Assembly (NCBI GenBank): GCA_017472305.1
Contig: JAFUQP010000039.1
Coordinates: 1-38,674, forward strand
DNA from: Clostridia bacterium
GTDB lineage: Bacteria; Bacillota; Clostridia; Oscillospirales; CAG-272
Direction: 5' to 3'
DNA length: 38,674 nucleotides
A model generated the notes under the pieces. That model worked only from the letters and a program-made list of their open reading frames with translations, ran no database searches and was not told the origin of the DNA. The position numbers and the translations under genes were made by a program. Numbering within the stretch: the first letter of the stretch is position 1; every line of letters begins with the position of its first letter. Shown one piece after another: positions 1 through 9,232 of the stretch.

Positions 1-160
1 AAAAAAGCCCCGAATGTACTATATGCCACCCCTTTTTGCTCATAGATTTCAGCCATTTATCAAGCCGAAAATACAGAAAATACGGGTAAAATCTATACAC
101 CTTTTTGTATTCCGATTGTGAATTTATTTCGAAGCGCCTATGCTTGCTCTTGCCCTTCAT
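1..160 (-). CDS. DUF2812-like protein, N-terminal part (cut by window edge)
   Basis: An open frame of 53 codons runs from an ATG at 160 off the left edge with no stop. A good ribosome binding site (AGGTGA) lies 5 nt upstream at 165-170. The end of the visible part reads RLDKWLKSMSKKGWHIVHSG. This resembles the start of DUF2812 proteins, where a tryptophan-containing helix is followed by 'M..KGWHLV'. Those are small membrane proteins of Firmicutes, often paired with PadR regulators. No PadR gene is visible upstream here. The family call rests on about 25 residues and is an inference; that this is a real gene start is better supported. Confidence 0.5.
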   Translation of the reverse strand, partial: MKGKSKHRRFEINSQSEYKKVYRFYPYFLYFRLDKWLKSMSKKGWHIVHSGLF

Positions 161-336
161 TATATCACCTCTCTTCTTTATCCATATCCCCACTTCGATA
201 TAAATCCAGTCGAAGCTTATAACTCTCGCCCGGAAGTTCGTTATATTTCTGTAATTGACGAATACCACTATTTAATCCTTGCGGATTAATTGGTTTTAAC
301 TTATAATTATTATGTCAAAATTAATGTTTTGAGGTT

Positions 337-1788
337 TTATTTATTTGAAAGGAGCTTATCGGCAAGCGAGGTAAGGCGTGCGTGGCACTCGAGAAGCTCG
401 GCGGGGGAAGAGGTGGCTTCGGTGTTCCATACGCGCTCGCTCATTGCGGCGAGGTTCTCCTTGACCGCGAGGATATCGTTTTCGTAAGAGTCCTCCCATG
501 CACAGAAGGTTGCGCCGAGAAGCGCGTCGGTGGACTCGACGTCAATGGGCTTTTCGTAGGCGGCGGTTTTCTTGTTCCAGTTCTGCCACCTGTATACGTT
601 CCAGGAGAATATATCCGACGGCGACCATCTTCCCTCGGTGACTACTCTGTGTCCCCTCGGAACGGCGTAGAGCGGCTGCCACGAGGCGTTGGTTATAGTG
701 AAGCCCTCCTCGAGAAGATCGGGCGCGAGGTGGTAATACGACTCCCACGCGGTAACCAGCACCTTGCGCGAGATTTTCTCAGCGCCTTCACGCGGGAAGC
801 CCTCCCAGACGATAGGCGTTTTACCAAGCTCGAGCACCCTGTCGGTTACTCTCTTAACGAAATCGGTATAAAGCGCGCGGACTCCGTCAATAGAGTGCTC
901 CTTCATATAGCGGCGGCACTCACGGCAGTTGTCCCAGTCGGAAATCTTCGCCTCGTCACCGCCGATATGCAGATACTCGGAGTCAGGGAACATTTCTATA
1001 ATCTCCTTAGCAAGCTCCGTTACGGTATCGATAATACCGGGCTTACCCGCGCAGATAATATTCCACTTGCCCGTCGCGTTGAAGAGCGAATAGGTGTCTA
1101 CGGAATTCTCGTCAATAAGGTCGTCGGCGAACAGCTCGGGATAGGCTGTAACCATAGCCTTCGCGTGCCCCGGGACCTCCATTTCGGGAATGATTTCAAC
1201 GCCGCGCGATTTAGCGTAGCGGTTAAGCTCTCTGATTTCCTCTCTCGTATAGTGCCTACCCTCCGTGGGCATCTTCGGGAAGCGCTCACTCGGGAGAGTA
1301 TAGCTCTGCGAGTCTATGAAATGAATATGGAAATATCTGATTTTATATAGGTAGCAAAGGTCGATATAGTTAAGAAGCGTATCGAATGGATGCCACTTTC
1401 TCGCGACGTCAACCATAAGGGTACGATAGCCCTTATCCGGCTTGTCGGAAATCTCCACAAGCGGAAGCGAGATGCCCGAAGGCTCACTCTCCATAATCTG
1501 AAGGAGCGTTGCGGCGGCGCGGTGAGCGCCAATCGCCGTGGCGGCATAGACAGTCGCACAGCTTTCCAAAACGGTTATTCTGTACTCCTCGAGAGCAAGC
1601 GAGCCGTCATAAGCAAATCGAATTCCGCCCACGCCGTCAGAAAGACCTATTCCGTGAATTCTGTCCGAAAGCTCTCTGAAGCTGTCCAGAGCTTCCGCAA
1701 ATAGCTTGCAGTCCGAGGAAATAGCGGCGGAAAGATTTGCCATTCCCTTCTTTTCTTTTACTGTTTTTGGTATCGGTAATATTTTCAT
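337..1788 (-). CDS. Family 20 glycoside hydrolase (beta-N-acetylhexosaminidase)
   Basis: A 483-residue protein expected to remove terminal beta-linked N-acetylglucosamine or N-acetylgalactosamine by substrate-assisted catalysis. Residues 1-115 look like the small GH20b domain and about 120-440 like the TIM barrel. The family signature HIGGDE is at 274-279, making Asp278-Glu279 the expected catalytic pair. EVPGH at 204-208 matches the conserved 'E.PGH' strand. There is no signal peptide or membrane segment, so it should act in the cytoplasm on imported oligosaccharides or muropeptides. It is the last gene of the minus-strand operon, 23 nt after the foldase gene, with ribosome binding site GAGGAC before the ATG. 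A link to cell-wall recycling is inference. Confidence 0.9.
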   Translation of the reverse strand: MKILPIPKTVKEKKGMANLSAAISSDCKLFAEALDSFRELSDRIHGIGLSDGVGGIRFAYDGSLALEEYRITVLESCATVYAATAIGAHRAAATLLQIMESEPSGISLPLVEISDKPDKGYRTLMVDVARKWHPFDTLLNYIDLCYLYKIRYFHIHFIDSQSYTLPSERFPKMPTEGRHYTREEIRELNRYAKSRGVEIIPEMEVPGHAKAMVTAYPELFADDLIDENSVDTYSLFNATGKWNIICAGKPGIIDTVTELAKEIIEMFPDSEYLHIGGDEAKISDWDNCRECRRYMKEHSIDGVRALYTDFVKRVTDRVLELGKTPIVWEGFPREGAEKISRKVLVTAWESYYHLAPDLLEEGFTITNASWQPLYAVPRGHRVVTEGRWSPSDIFSWNVYRWQNWNKKTAAYEKPIDVESTDALLGATFCAWEDSYENDILAVKENLAAMSERVWNTEATSSPAELLECHARLTSLADKLLSNK

Positions 1789-1811
1789 TTTTTTGTCCTC
1801 TGGGTCTGAAA

Positions 1812-3074
1812 TTATTTTACGAATGCGTAGATATCAAATTTGCCGGATTTTTTCTGCTTGACAAGGTCGATTTCGGAATATGGCTTTCCAAAGCTTATCT
1901 CGTTACTGTAAGTTTCAATCACCTCGCCGTAAATGTGGCTTGCCACGTTCTCGTAGAAATCGGTGAAGAATGGGTTTTCCTCATTCTTATAAGCCTTGCT
2001 GTCAACCTCGCATCTGTAGAGAAGGCATACGCCGTCAATCGTGGGACAGTCAACTATTCTGTATTCGCCGACCTTCATATCGAAAGCCGCCTCGACCACC
2101 CCCTCGTATCTTTTTGAGAATAGAGCTGTCGCGCGCGAGCGCTCGTTAAAATAGTAGCCTATATACGCGCCGTCAGGCCAATACGGGTCACCGTCGCTCT
2201 TTTCATAATCGCCCGAAGCTACCCTTTGATAATAGTCAACGGTGTCCTCGGTAATCGACTCGCCGCCCTCTCCCGCGACAAGCGAGCGTAGCCTCTCGAT
2301 AAGAGCCGCCCTCGACGCCTTCTCCGACTCACTCATAGGGTGAGTAAGCGCGGTTTCGCCGCCGTCCTCAGGGTTTTCGATATAATCGCCGTTTTCGTCA
2401 ACGGAATATCTGTCATTCTCCATAAGAAACAGTATCTTGACTCGAGCGAAATTGTCGAGATAATCGACGCACTGCTCGGGATAGCTCGCGAGGTTCTCTC
2501 CGTTCTTACCGTATATCGACTCCATCGCCGCCGACTCGCAGTAGAGCAGCTCAATAGCGTCAATATAGTCGTCGTAGTCAAAGCCGTAGGACGCTGACTC
2601 GGTATTGAATTTGCTCATGTCGGAGTCAAACCGAAGAGATAGAATGTTCTCCGCGGTTTTCTCGGCTACCTCTCTCGAATCCTTCTTTCCTAGGGTGTCC
2701 TTGTAGATGCTCGCCGAGGCGGCAAGTGAAAGAAGTCTGTCCTTTATATAGGAATCAAGCATATCGCGGTAGGTTTTTCCGTCCTCCGCCTCCGTATTCC
2801 AGAACCTCTCGCTGTCGTACGCTGAGATTTTGTTGTTTGAAAGCAGCGCGATATAATCGCTCTTGAAGGTCGAAACGAGAAATCTCGCGCTTCCCTCGCT
2901 CACTGAAACGCTGCCGAGCTTCACCGCCGTATTTGCATTCTTTATCGCAAGATAAATACCCGCACCCGAGCCTATTCCGATAACAAGAACCAGGAAAATG
3001 CAAACAAATATTATCAAAAAGCGCTTTCCTTTAGCTTTTTTTCGGAGTCTTGCTTCGTCTGTCTGTCCGTTCAC
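1812..3074 (-). CDS. Membrane-anchored SurA/PrsA-like foldase (degenerate parvulin-type peptidyl-prolyl isomerase)
   Basis: A 420-residue protein with a charged N-terminus, one hydrophobic segment at about residues 19-45 and a long extracytoplasmic part. The region 210-380 has the outline of a parvulin domain: a 'KILFLMEND' strand, a helix, then 'FDMKVGEYRIVDCPTIDGV', which resembles the 'F.L..GE.S.PV.T..G.H' block of PrsA/SurA. The usual histidines are not clear, so isomerase activity is uncertain and a chaperone role may be likelier. There is no lipobox, so it is anchored by the transmembrane segment. The start is GTG at 3074, overlapping the mfd stop (GTGA), with GGGAGAAG upstream. Foldase genes beside mfd are common in Clostridia. 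Confidence 0.7.
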   Translation of the reverse strand: MNGQTDEARLRKKAKGKRFLIIFVCIFLVLVIGIGSGAGIYLAIKNANTAVKLGSVSVSEGSARFLVSTFKSDYIALLSNNKISAYDSERFWNTEAEDGKTYRDMLDSYIKDRLLSLAASASIYKDTLGKKDSREVAEKTAENILSLRFDSDMSKFNTESASYGFDYDDYIDAIELLYCESAAMESIYGKNGENLASYPEQCVDYLDNFARVKILFLMENDRYSVDENGDYIENPEDGGETALTHPMSESEKASRAALIERLRSLVAGEGGESITEDTVDYYQRVASGDYEKSDGDPYWPDGAYIGYYFNERSRATALFSKRYEGVVEAAFDMKVGEYRIVDCPTIDGVCLLYRCEVDSKAYKNEENPFFTDFYENVASHIYGEVIETYSNEISFGKPYSEIDLVKQKKSGKFDIYAFVK

Positions 3075-6000
3075 TTTACTTCTTCTCCCTTCACGTTCTT
3101 CTCAGCCGCAAAGAGTGCGGCGAGTATTTCTCTTGCCATAAGCGAGGGGTCCTCGCCCGAATATTTATATATTACTTTATCTCCGCTCGGCGCAAAGCGC
3201 ATTCCTCTGTAAGAGGAGAACACCTCACTCCATACGGCGAGGTTCGGCTTTCCTGTATGAAGAGTCAGAACGCCGTCGCGAGCCTCAACGCGAGAAATCC
3301 CTGCCCTCTCGGCAAGAGCCTTGACGAGTGCTACCGATATAAGCCTGACAACAGGCTTCGGCATATCTCCGAAGCGGTCGATAAACTCGTCGGTTATATC
3401 CTCTGCGTCCTCGGGGGAGAGTATCTGGGATATCTTCTTATACATCTCCATTCTGTCGGCAGAGGCGCGTATATAGCTCTCGGGTATGTTGGCGTTAATT
3501 CTCATGTCGACAACTGTTTCGACCTTCTTTTCCGCGGGTGTGCCGCGCTCCTCAAGAACTGCCTCGGAGAGGAGCTTGACGTAGAGGTCGTAGCCCACAC
3601 TCTCGATATATCCGTGCTGCTCCGCGCCGAGAAGATTTCCCGCGCCGCGTATCTCGAGGTCGCAAAGGGCAATCTTGAAGCCCGCGCCGAACTCGGCGTA
3701 TTCCTTTATCGCCGAAAGCCTCTTTTCGGCAATCTCCGAGAGTGCCTTGCCGCGCCTGTAGGTAAAGTACGCGTACGCCTGCCTCTCGCTTCTTCCGACA
3801 CGTCCCCTTATCTGGTGAAGCTGGGAAAGTCCGAAGCGGTCTGCGTTCTCAATAATCAGGGTATTTGCCGAAGGCATGTCTATACCCGTTTCAATAATCG
3901 TCGTGCAAACGAGGATATCGATATCCCCCCTGACGAGCATCTGCCAGATGTCCTCAAGCTCGTCGCGCTCCATCTGTCCGTGAGCGTAGGCAACCCTTGC
4001 CGAGGGAAGAGCGCGCATAATTTCGCCGGCCTTCATATCAATATTTTCAACCTTGTTGTATAGATAAAGCACCTGTCCGCCGCGCGCAAGCTCCTTTGCC
4101 ATAGCGTCGAACACCACGGCATCGTCGTGCTCGAGAACGTAGGTTTCCACAGGACGCCTCTCGCCGGGTGCCTCGTCGAGAATAGAGATGTCGCTGATAC
4201 CGTTCATAGCCATATTGAGCGTACGCGGTATCGGGGTTGCGGTAAGCGTGAGAACGTCGACTCCCACCGCCATCTCCTTAAGCTTCTCCTTCTGAGAAAC
4301 GCCAAAGCGCTGCTCCTCGTCCACAACGAGAAGTCCGAGGTCGGAGAACTCGAGCTTCTTTGAGAGAAGCTTGTGCGTTCCTATGAGAATATCCACCGCG
4401 CCTCGCTTTACTCGGCGAAGAATTTCCTCCTGCTCCTTCGGCTTCTTGAAGCGAGTGAGCATCTCGACTGTGACGGGATATCCCCTCATACGCGAGAGGG
4501 CAGTCTGATAGTGCTGCATAGCAAGTATCGTCGTGGGAACGAGAATTGCCACCTGCTTGCCGCCCATAATAGCCTTGAATGCCGCGCGAAGCGCAACCTC
4601 GGTTTTACCGAAGCCGACGTCGCCGCAAAGCAGTCTGTTCATAGGCACAGGCTTCTGCATATCTGCCTTGATTTCTCTGATAGCTATTGCCTGCGACTCG
4701 GTTTCCTCGTAGCCGAAGGAGTCGGCAAAGGCATATTCAAGGTCGGAGTCCTCGGGGAAGGCAAAGCCCTCTGTCCTCTGCCTCTCGGCATAAAGCGCAA
4801 TAAGGCTCTTTGCGATATCCTTTGCCGCGCTCTTTGCACGGCTCTTGGTTCTCGCCCAGTCGCCGCCGCCCATTTTTGAGAGCTTTACCTTGCCGTCCTT
4901 GTCGCGCTGGCCGATATATTTTCCTATCATTTCAAGGCGGTCGCAGGGGACGAACAGCTTATCGGTGCCTGCGTACCTTATTGTGATATAATCCTTTGTA
5001 ATTCCGTCAACGGTTACGGTTTCAATTCCCTCGAAAAGACCGATACCGTAGCTCGCGTGAACGACGTAGTCGCCGACCGAGAGGTCTGCGTGGCTCATAA
5101 GCCGCTTACCCGCGCCCCCGACCTTTCTTAAAATTCTGTTACGGCGGCGGTTTGCCATAATCGCCTTGCCCTCGTCCTCTGCCATTGAGAGAACGGCAAT
5201 CTTGGGCATAAGAAGGTCATAGCCCTCGGTTATGCCGACGGTGACGAATATTCTGCCGCCCTCCGCCTTCGTTAAGTCGAAGTCGGGCTTATCGTAGACG
5301 GGAACCGCAGGGATATCCGCCTCTGTCAGCGCCGAGGCGAGCGAGTCCGCGCCCTGCTTCGTTTCACAGACTATGACAGTCCTGTAAAGCGATTTTCTGA
5401 AGCTCATAAGGTCCTCGTGGAGCATAGAGGCGTTGCCGCCGTATGACACCGTTCGGCGAGTTCTGAAGCCGAAGAGCCCCGAGAGCCTCACCGAGCCGAG
5501 CGACGAGGCAAACGGATTTATATAAACCGTGAGGTTTTCACGAAGAAAGCTCTCGTAGTATTCCTTGTCGGAGGTGTACTCTGCCGCCGCGGTGCTGACC
5601 TCTCCGAGAGAGAGAAGCGTCGCCCTGTCGTCTGAAATAACCGAAAGCCTTGTATCAAGCTCCTCGCGGCACGCCGCCGTGCCGAGGTTTATTACAACAG
5701 CGCGCTTGTAGGTCGAAAAATACGAGTAAAGGTTTGCCCTCTCCTCATAGGCAAGCCCGAGGTATTTATCTCTGAAATCCACCGAGAGTCCCGCATCAAG
5801 AACACAAAGCTCACGCGAAAGCCGCTCTCGGCTCTCGGTGGATTTTGCAGAGCGAAGAAGCTCTCCGACGGTTTTCTTTATACGCTCTCTTGCCTCTGCG
5901 GTAAGGGTGACTTCGGTTGCGGGCAGAAGCTTTACAGAGTCAATAATGCCAACACTTCTTTGCGTTATAGGGTCAAAGGCGGCTATTCTGTCAATCTCGT

Positions 6001-6613
6001 CGCCAAAAAATTCTATTCTTACGGGATACTCGGTCTCGCCCCCGAAGAAGTCGAGAATTCCGCCGCGGCGGGAGAACTGTCCCCTGCCGTCAACCGTTTC
6101 GACGGCGAGATAGCCGAGCGAGGAAAGCCTCTCGGCAAGCGCCTCGGGCGAAAGAATATCCCCGACCTTAAAGGATATGGAGAGCGATAACAGCATATCC
6201 TCGGGGATAGTATACAGAGATGCCGCTGAGGGCGTGGTCACAACCGCGTCGCACTCGCCCGCCATAACCTCCGAAAGCACCGATAGCCTCTCACGCTCAA
6301 CGTCGTGGGAGGCTTTTATGTTATGAAATACAAGGCTTCTATCCTGAAAGCTCCTCGCCTTCAGTCCTTGCGACAGAAGTCTTTCGCAAAGCTTATCCCG
6401 CTCCGCCTCGCTGCCCGTAATTATCAGCACGGGCGCGCCCGAAAGTCGGCGAGCCTCGTATACGCTCTCGCATATAAAGGCAAGCTCCGAGCCGCCCGAA
6501 AGTCCGTTGACCGATATCGGGAGCGGCTCCTTTGCCGAGTATGCCTCGGCGAGCGTGCGAAGATAGCCCGAAAATTCTCTGTCGGCGCGTATCAGAGAAG
6601 TAAGTCTGTTCAT
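3071..6613 (-). CDS. mfd: Transcription-repair coupling factor Mfd
   Basis: About 1180 residues, the full length for Mfd. The ATP-dependent translocase releases RNA polymerase stalled at DNA damage and recruits UvrA. Domains in order are a UvrB-like N-terminal module (1-350), an RNA-polymerase-interacting CarD-like domain near 510-575 (GDYVVHASYGIGLFEG), a RecG-type helicase with Walker A GDVGFGKTE near 664-672 and DEEQ near 766-769, and a C-terminal TRCF domain that normally masks UvrA binding. Two starts are possible: GTG at 6619, overlapping the pth stop, or ATG at 6613. AAGGTG sits at the right distance only for 6613, so that is chosen. Repair is coupled here to tRNA and NAD genes only by operon position. 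Confidence 0.97.
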   Translation of the reverse strand: MNRLTSLIRADREFSGYLRTLAEAYSAKEPLPISVNGLSGGSELAFICESVYEARRLSGAPVLIITGSEAERDKLCERLLSQGLKARSFQDRSLVFHNIKASHDVERERLSVLSEVMAGECDAVVTTPSAASLYTIPEDMLLSLSISFKVGDILSPEALAERLSSLGYLAVETVDGRGQFSRRGGILDFFGGETEYPVRIEFFGDEIDRIAAFDPITQRSVGIIDSVKLLPATEVTLTAEARERIKKTVGELLRSAKSTESRERLSRELCVLDAGLSVDFRDKYLGLAYEERANLYSYFSTYKRAVVINLGTAACREELDTRLSVISDDRATLLSLGEVSTAAAEYTSDKEYYESFLRENLTVYINPFASSLGSVRLSGLFGFRTRRTVSYGGNASMLHEDLMSFRKSLYRTVIVCETKQGADSLASALTEADIPAVPVYDKPDFDLTKAEGGRIFVTVGITEGYDLLMPKIAVLSMAEDEGKAIMANRRRNRILRKVGGAGKRLMSHADLSVGDYVVHASYGIGLFEGIETVTVDGITKDYITIRYAGTDKLFVPCDRLEMIGKYIGQRDKDGKVKLSKMGGGDWARTKSRAKSAAKDIAKSLIALYAERQRTEGFAFPEDSDLEYAFADSFGYEETESQAIAIREIKADMQKPVPMNRLLCGDVGFGKTEVALRAAFKAIMGGKQVAILVPTTILAMQHYQTALSRMRGYPVTVEMLTRFKKPKEQEEILRRVKRGAVDILIGTHKLLSKKLEFSDLGLLVVDEEQRFGVSQKEKLKEMAVGVDVLTLTATPIPRTLNMAMNGISDISILDEAPGERRPVETYVLEHDDAVVFDAMAKELARGGQVLYLYNKVENIDMKAGEIMRALPSARVAYAHGQMERDELEDIWQMLVRGDIDILVCTTIIETGIDMPSANTLIIENADRFGLSQLHQIRGRVGRSERQAYAYFTYRRGKALSEIAEKRLSAIKEYAEFGAGFKIALCDLEIRGAGNLLGAEQHGYIESVGYDLYVKLLSEAVLEERGTPAEKKVETVVDMRINANIPESYIRASADRMEMYKKISQILSPEDAEDITDEFIDRFGDMPKPVVRLISVALVKALAERAGISRVEARDGVLTLHTGKPNLAVWSEVFSSYRGMRFAPSGDKVIYKYSGEDPSLMAREILAALFAAEKNVKGEEVK

Positions 6614-6615
6614 AT

Positions 6616-7242
6616 TCACCTTGAATATTTGTTCATTGCCGTATCAATCTCACCGCGCACGGTGAGGCTTGCCGCCTCGTAAATATCCGAAAATCTCTCA
6701 GAAAGCAACGTCATGTCCGACACGGGAAGCGTGCCAAGCACCCAGCTTACGAGGTCGTATTCGGGCGTAGGCTTCTGCCCAACGCCGATTTTTATTCTCG
6801 GGAAGGCGTCGGAGGAGAGCGAGGCGATAATGCTCTTAAGTCCGTTGTGACCGCCTGCCGAGCCCTTTCTTCTTATGCGGATTACACCCGGGGAGAGGCT
6901 GATGTCGTCAACGAGCACCAGTACTCTTTCAGGCGCAATTTTATAAAATGCCGCCGCCTCACCGATAGCGACTCCGGAGTTGTTCATAAGAGTCGTCGGC
7001 TTCATAAGCAGAAGTCTGGTATCACCGAGTGTCGCCTCGGCAACCGTCGCGTGGAACTTCACCCTGTCAATTTTCACACCGAGCCTCTCGGCAATAGCGT
7101 CGATAGCCATAAATCCGGCGTTGTGGCGGGTTCTCTCATACTGCTTGCCGATATTGCCAAGCCCCGCAATTATAAAGGATACGGGAGAGGTTGACTCTTC
7201 CTTCTTTTCAATTTTCTTAAAGAGGTCAAAGATATTTGCCAT
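6616..7242 (-). CDS. pth: Peptidyl-tRNA hydrolase
   Basis: A 208-residue cytoplasmic enzyme that cleaves peptidyl-tRNAs dropped by stalled ribosomes. The signature GLGNIGKQYERTRHNAGF is at 27-44, with the catalytic histidine at about residue 40. VLVDDISLSPG, a GSAGGHNGLKS block and KIGVGQKP follow in the usual order. An N-terminal stretch of about 20 mostly charged residues precedes the conserved fold, slightly longer than in the E. coli enzyme. The ATG follows GGAGTAAAA, which is itself the end of nadE (2-nt gap). Pth next to mfd is a conserved Firmicutes arrangement. Confidence 0.97.
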   Translation of the reverse strand: MANIFDLFKKIEKKEESTSPVSFIIAGLGNIGKQYERTRHNAGFMAIDAIAERLGVKIDRVKFHATVAEATLGDTRLLLMKPTTLMNNSGVAIGEAAAFYKIAPERVLVLVDDISLSPGVIRIRRKGSAGGHNGLKSIIASLSSDAFPRIKIGVGQKPTPEYDLVSWVLGTLPVSDMTLLSERFSDIYEAASLTVRGEIDTAMNKYSR

Positions 7243-7244
7243 TT

Positions 7245-9143
7245 TTACTCCAAATCCGAAAGCCAGTCTGCCGACGAGGAATCAGAGGGCATAATAAGCC
7301 CGCCCCTCGGCGAGAGCGAAAGCGAGCCTACCCTCGGTCCGTCGGGAAGGCAGGAGCGCTTGAACTGCTGCGAGAAGAAGCGCCTGTAGAACATCTTAAG
7401 CCAGCCAAGAATTACCTCGGGCGCGTACTCGTCACAAAACGCACGCTCGGCAAGCCTTCTCACCTTCGAGGGAGAGTAGCCGCGGCGCACAGAATAGTAG
7501 AGGAAGAAATCGTGAAGCTCGTAAGGGCCGACAATTCCCTCTGTGCACTGTGCTATCTCACCGTCCTTCGGGGGGAGAAGCTCGGGGCTTACGGGAGTTG
7601 CGAGTATATCGCGAAGCACGCCTGCCGCCCTGTCAGCGCCCTCTTTTTCGAGCTTGTCGGCAACGTATGACACGAGCCTTCTCATAAGCGTTTTGGGAAT
7701 ATCGGCGTTAACGCCGTACATAGACATATGGTCGCCGTTATAGGTTGCAAAGCCGAGCGCAAGCTCCGAGAGGTCACCTGTTCCGACAACGAGAGCACCC
7801 CTTTGGTTTGCCATATCCATAAGCACCTGCGTGCGCTCTCTTGCCTGCGCGTTCTCATAGACGACACTGTAGTCGTCTGCCGAATGTCCTATATCCGAGA
7901 AGTGCTGATTTACCGCCGCCTTGATGTCTATTACCGCAAGGCTCGTGCCGAGCGCCTCTGCAAGCAGCTCTGCATTGCTCCTCGTTCTCTCGGTCGTGCC
8001 AAAGCAGGGCATCGTAACCGAGAGAATATTTTTTCTGTCAAGTCCAAGTATATCCATAGCTCTCACCGTAACGAGCAGAGCAAGCGTCGAGTCAAGGCCG
8101 CCCGAAAGACCGAGAACTGCGCCCTTTGAATAGGAGCGCTTAATTCTGTTTGCAAGCGAGCGTGACTGAATTGTCAGTATCTCTTCGGCGCGGTGAAGGA
8201 ATTCCCTATCGCACTCGGGAATGAAGGGCGATTTTCCGAGCTTCGGCGTTTCGCACTCCGAGAGAGGAAGCTCAAATTCAACGTATTCGTAGGACGCCGT
8301 GTCAGCGTCTGCGGAACTTCCCGTACGCACCGATTCAAGAGCGCATCTCTCAACGTCGCATACGGCGGTGAGAGTACCCCCGTCAAAGGCATCTCTCTCG
8401 CAAAGCAGCTTACCGCACTCGGCAACAAGCGCCCTTCCCGAGTAAATGCCGTCGGTTCCGCTCTCGCCCTCGCCTGCCTCGGAAACGATAATAGCCGCAG
8501 AGAGCACCCTCGACTCGCTCTTGATAAAATCGCGAAGCACCTCGCCGCGTGTAACGGCTTCGGCAGCATACGAGGGGTTTACTATAATATTAGCGCCTGC
8601 CGCCGCGTGACGGCGTGCAGGAGAATAGATATTTGAGATATCAGAGCCGACAGCAACCGCAACCGAAAGCTCGGGCATAGACTCGGTTCCGAAGATAATA
8701 TCGGTGCCAAAGAGGGTTTCTCTGCCCGCAAAGACTATTTCCGAGATGCCAAGCGGAGCCTCGGCAAACCAGCGCGACTCCTCACGCGTCGGGTAGCTCT
8801 TCGGGATTACGGCAAGAAGCTCGCCGCGGTAAATTGCCGCAACCGAATCGTACAGTCTGCCATCAACGAGCGTCGGCAGGCCGATAAACGAGAGAAGCTC
8901 AAGCTCCTCCGTTGCCTCAATGTATTCGGAGAGTGCCGACTCGCATAGCGAGATAAGCCTTCTCTGTAAGAACAGGTCGCCCGCGGTTGCTCCCGTGAGG
9001 GTAAGCTCGGGGAACACTAGTATTTTCACACCAGAAAGTGCCGCCTCGCGTGCCGCGGTGACAGCCGCGCCTGTGTTGTCCCTGACAGCCGCAACGGCTA
9101 TCTCGGGAGCGTTTGCACCAACCTTTATAAATCCGTCCTTCAT
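7245..9143 (-). CDS. nadE: NAD+ synthetase, two-domain type with a catalytically impaired glutaminase domain
   Basis: A 632-residue enzyme for the last step of NAD synthesis (nicotinate adenine dinucleotide to NAD). Residues 1-290 form a nitrilase-like glutaminase domain and about 310-632 the ATP-dependent synthetase with the pyrophosphatase loop SGGLDS at 347-352. In the glutaminase domain the expected Glu46 (FPEL) and Lys115 (IPKSY) are present. The block that normally reads EICEDLW reads AVGSDIS here (164-170), putting glycine at the nucleophilic cysteine; no cysteine occurs between residues 67 and 243. Synthesis from free ammonia is therefore predicted. The start is placed at 9143 because AAGGA lies 7 nt upstream; the longer open frame to 9314 adds 57 residues unlike the family and overlaps the upstream gene. 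Confidence 0.92.
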   Translation of the reverse strand: MKDGFIKVGANAPEIAVAAVRDNTGAAVTAAREAALSGVKILVFPELTLTGATAGDLFLQRRLISLCESALSEYIEATEELELLSFIGLPTLVDGRLYDSVAAIYRGELLAVIPKSYPTREESRWFAEAPLGISEIVFAGRETLFGTDIIFGTESMPELSVAVAVGSDISNIYSPARRHAAAGANIIVNPSYAAEAVTRGEVLRDFIKSESRVLSAAIIVSEAGEGESGTDGIYSGRALVAECGKLLCERDAFDGGTLTAVCDVERCALESVRTGSSADADTASYEYVEFELPLSECETPKLGKSPFIPECDREFLHRAEEILTIQSRSLANRIKRSYSKGAVLGLSGGLDSTLALLVTVRAMDILGLDRKNILSVTMPCFGTTERTRSNAELLAEALGTSLAVIDIKAAVNQHFSDIGHSADDYSVVYENAQARERTQVLMDMANQRGALVVGTGDLSELALGFATYNGDHMSMYGVNADIPKTLMRRLVSYVADKLEKEGADRAAGVLRDILATPVSPELLPPKDGEIAQCTEGIVGPYELHDFFLYYSVRRGYSPSKVRRLAERAFCDEYAPEVILGWLKMFYRRFFSQQFKRSCLPDGPRVGSLSLSPRGGLIMPSDSSSADWLSDLE

Positions 9144-9232
9144 TTTTTCGTCCTTCGTTTCTTGTTTTTGGATATTTGCGGAAAAGGGGCCTCTGTAGCC
9201 TGAGCGAAAGAATTTCCCCCAGACCGTCAAAA

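Noticed and set aside
190-336. A 49-codon open stretch on the minus strand ending in TGA at 166-168 and a small TTAATCC/GGATTAA hairpin at 272-289
   Set aside because: The stretch has no start codon and no family resemblance, and the hairpin is not followed by a T-run on the minus strand, so neither a gene nor a terminator can be supported.
382-1350. 322-codon plus-strand open frame opposite the GH20 gene
   Set aside because: It is antisense to a clear enzyme with catalytic motifs; its translation is Arg/Leu/Gly-rich without recognisable motifs, as expected from the GC-rich third positions of the real gene.
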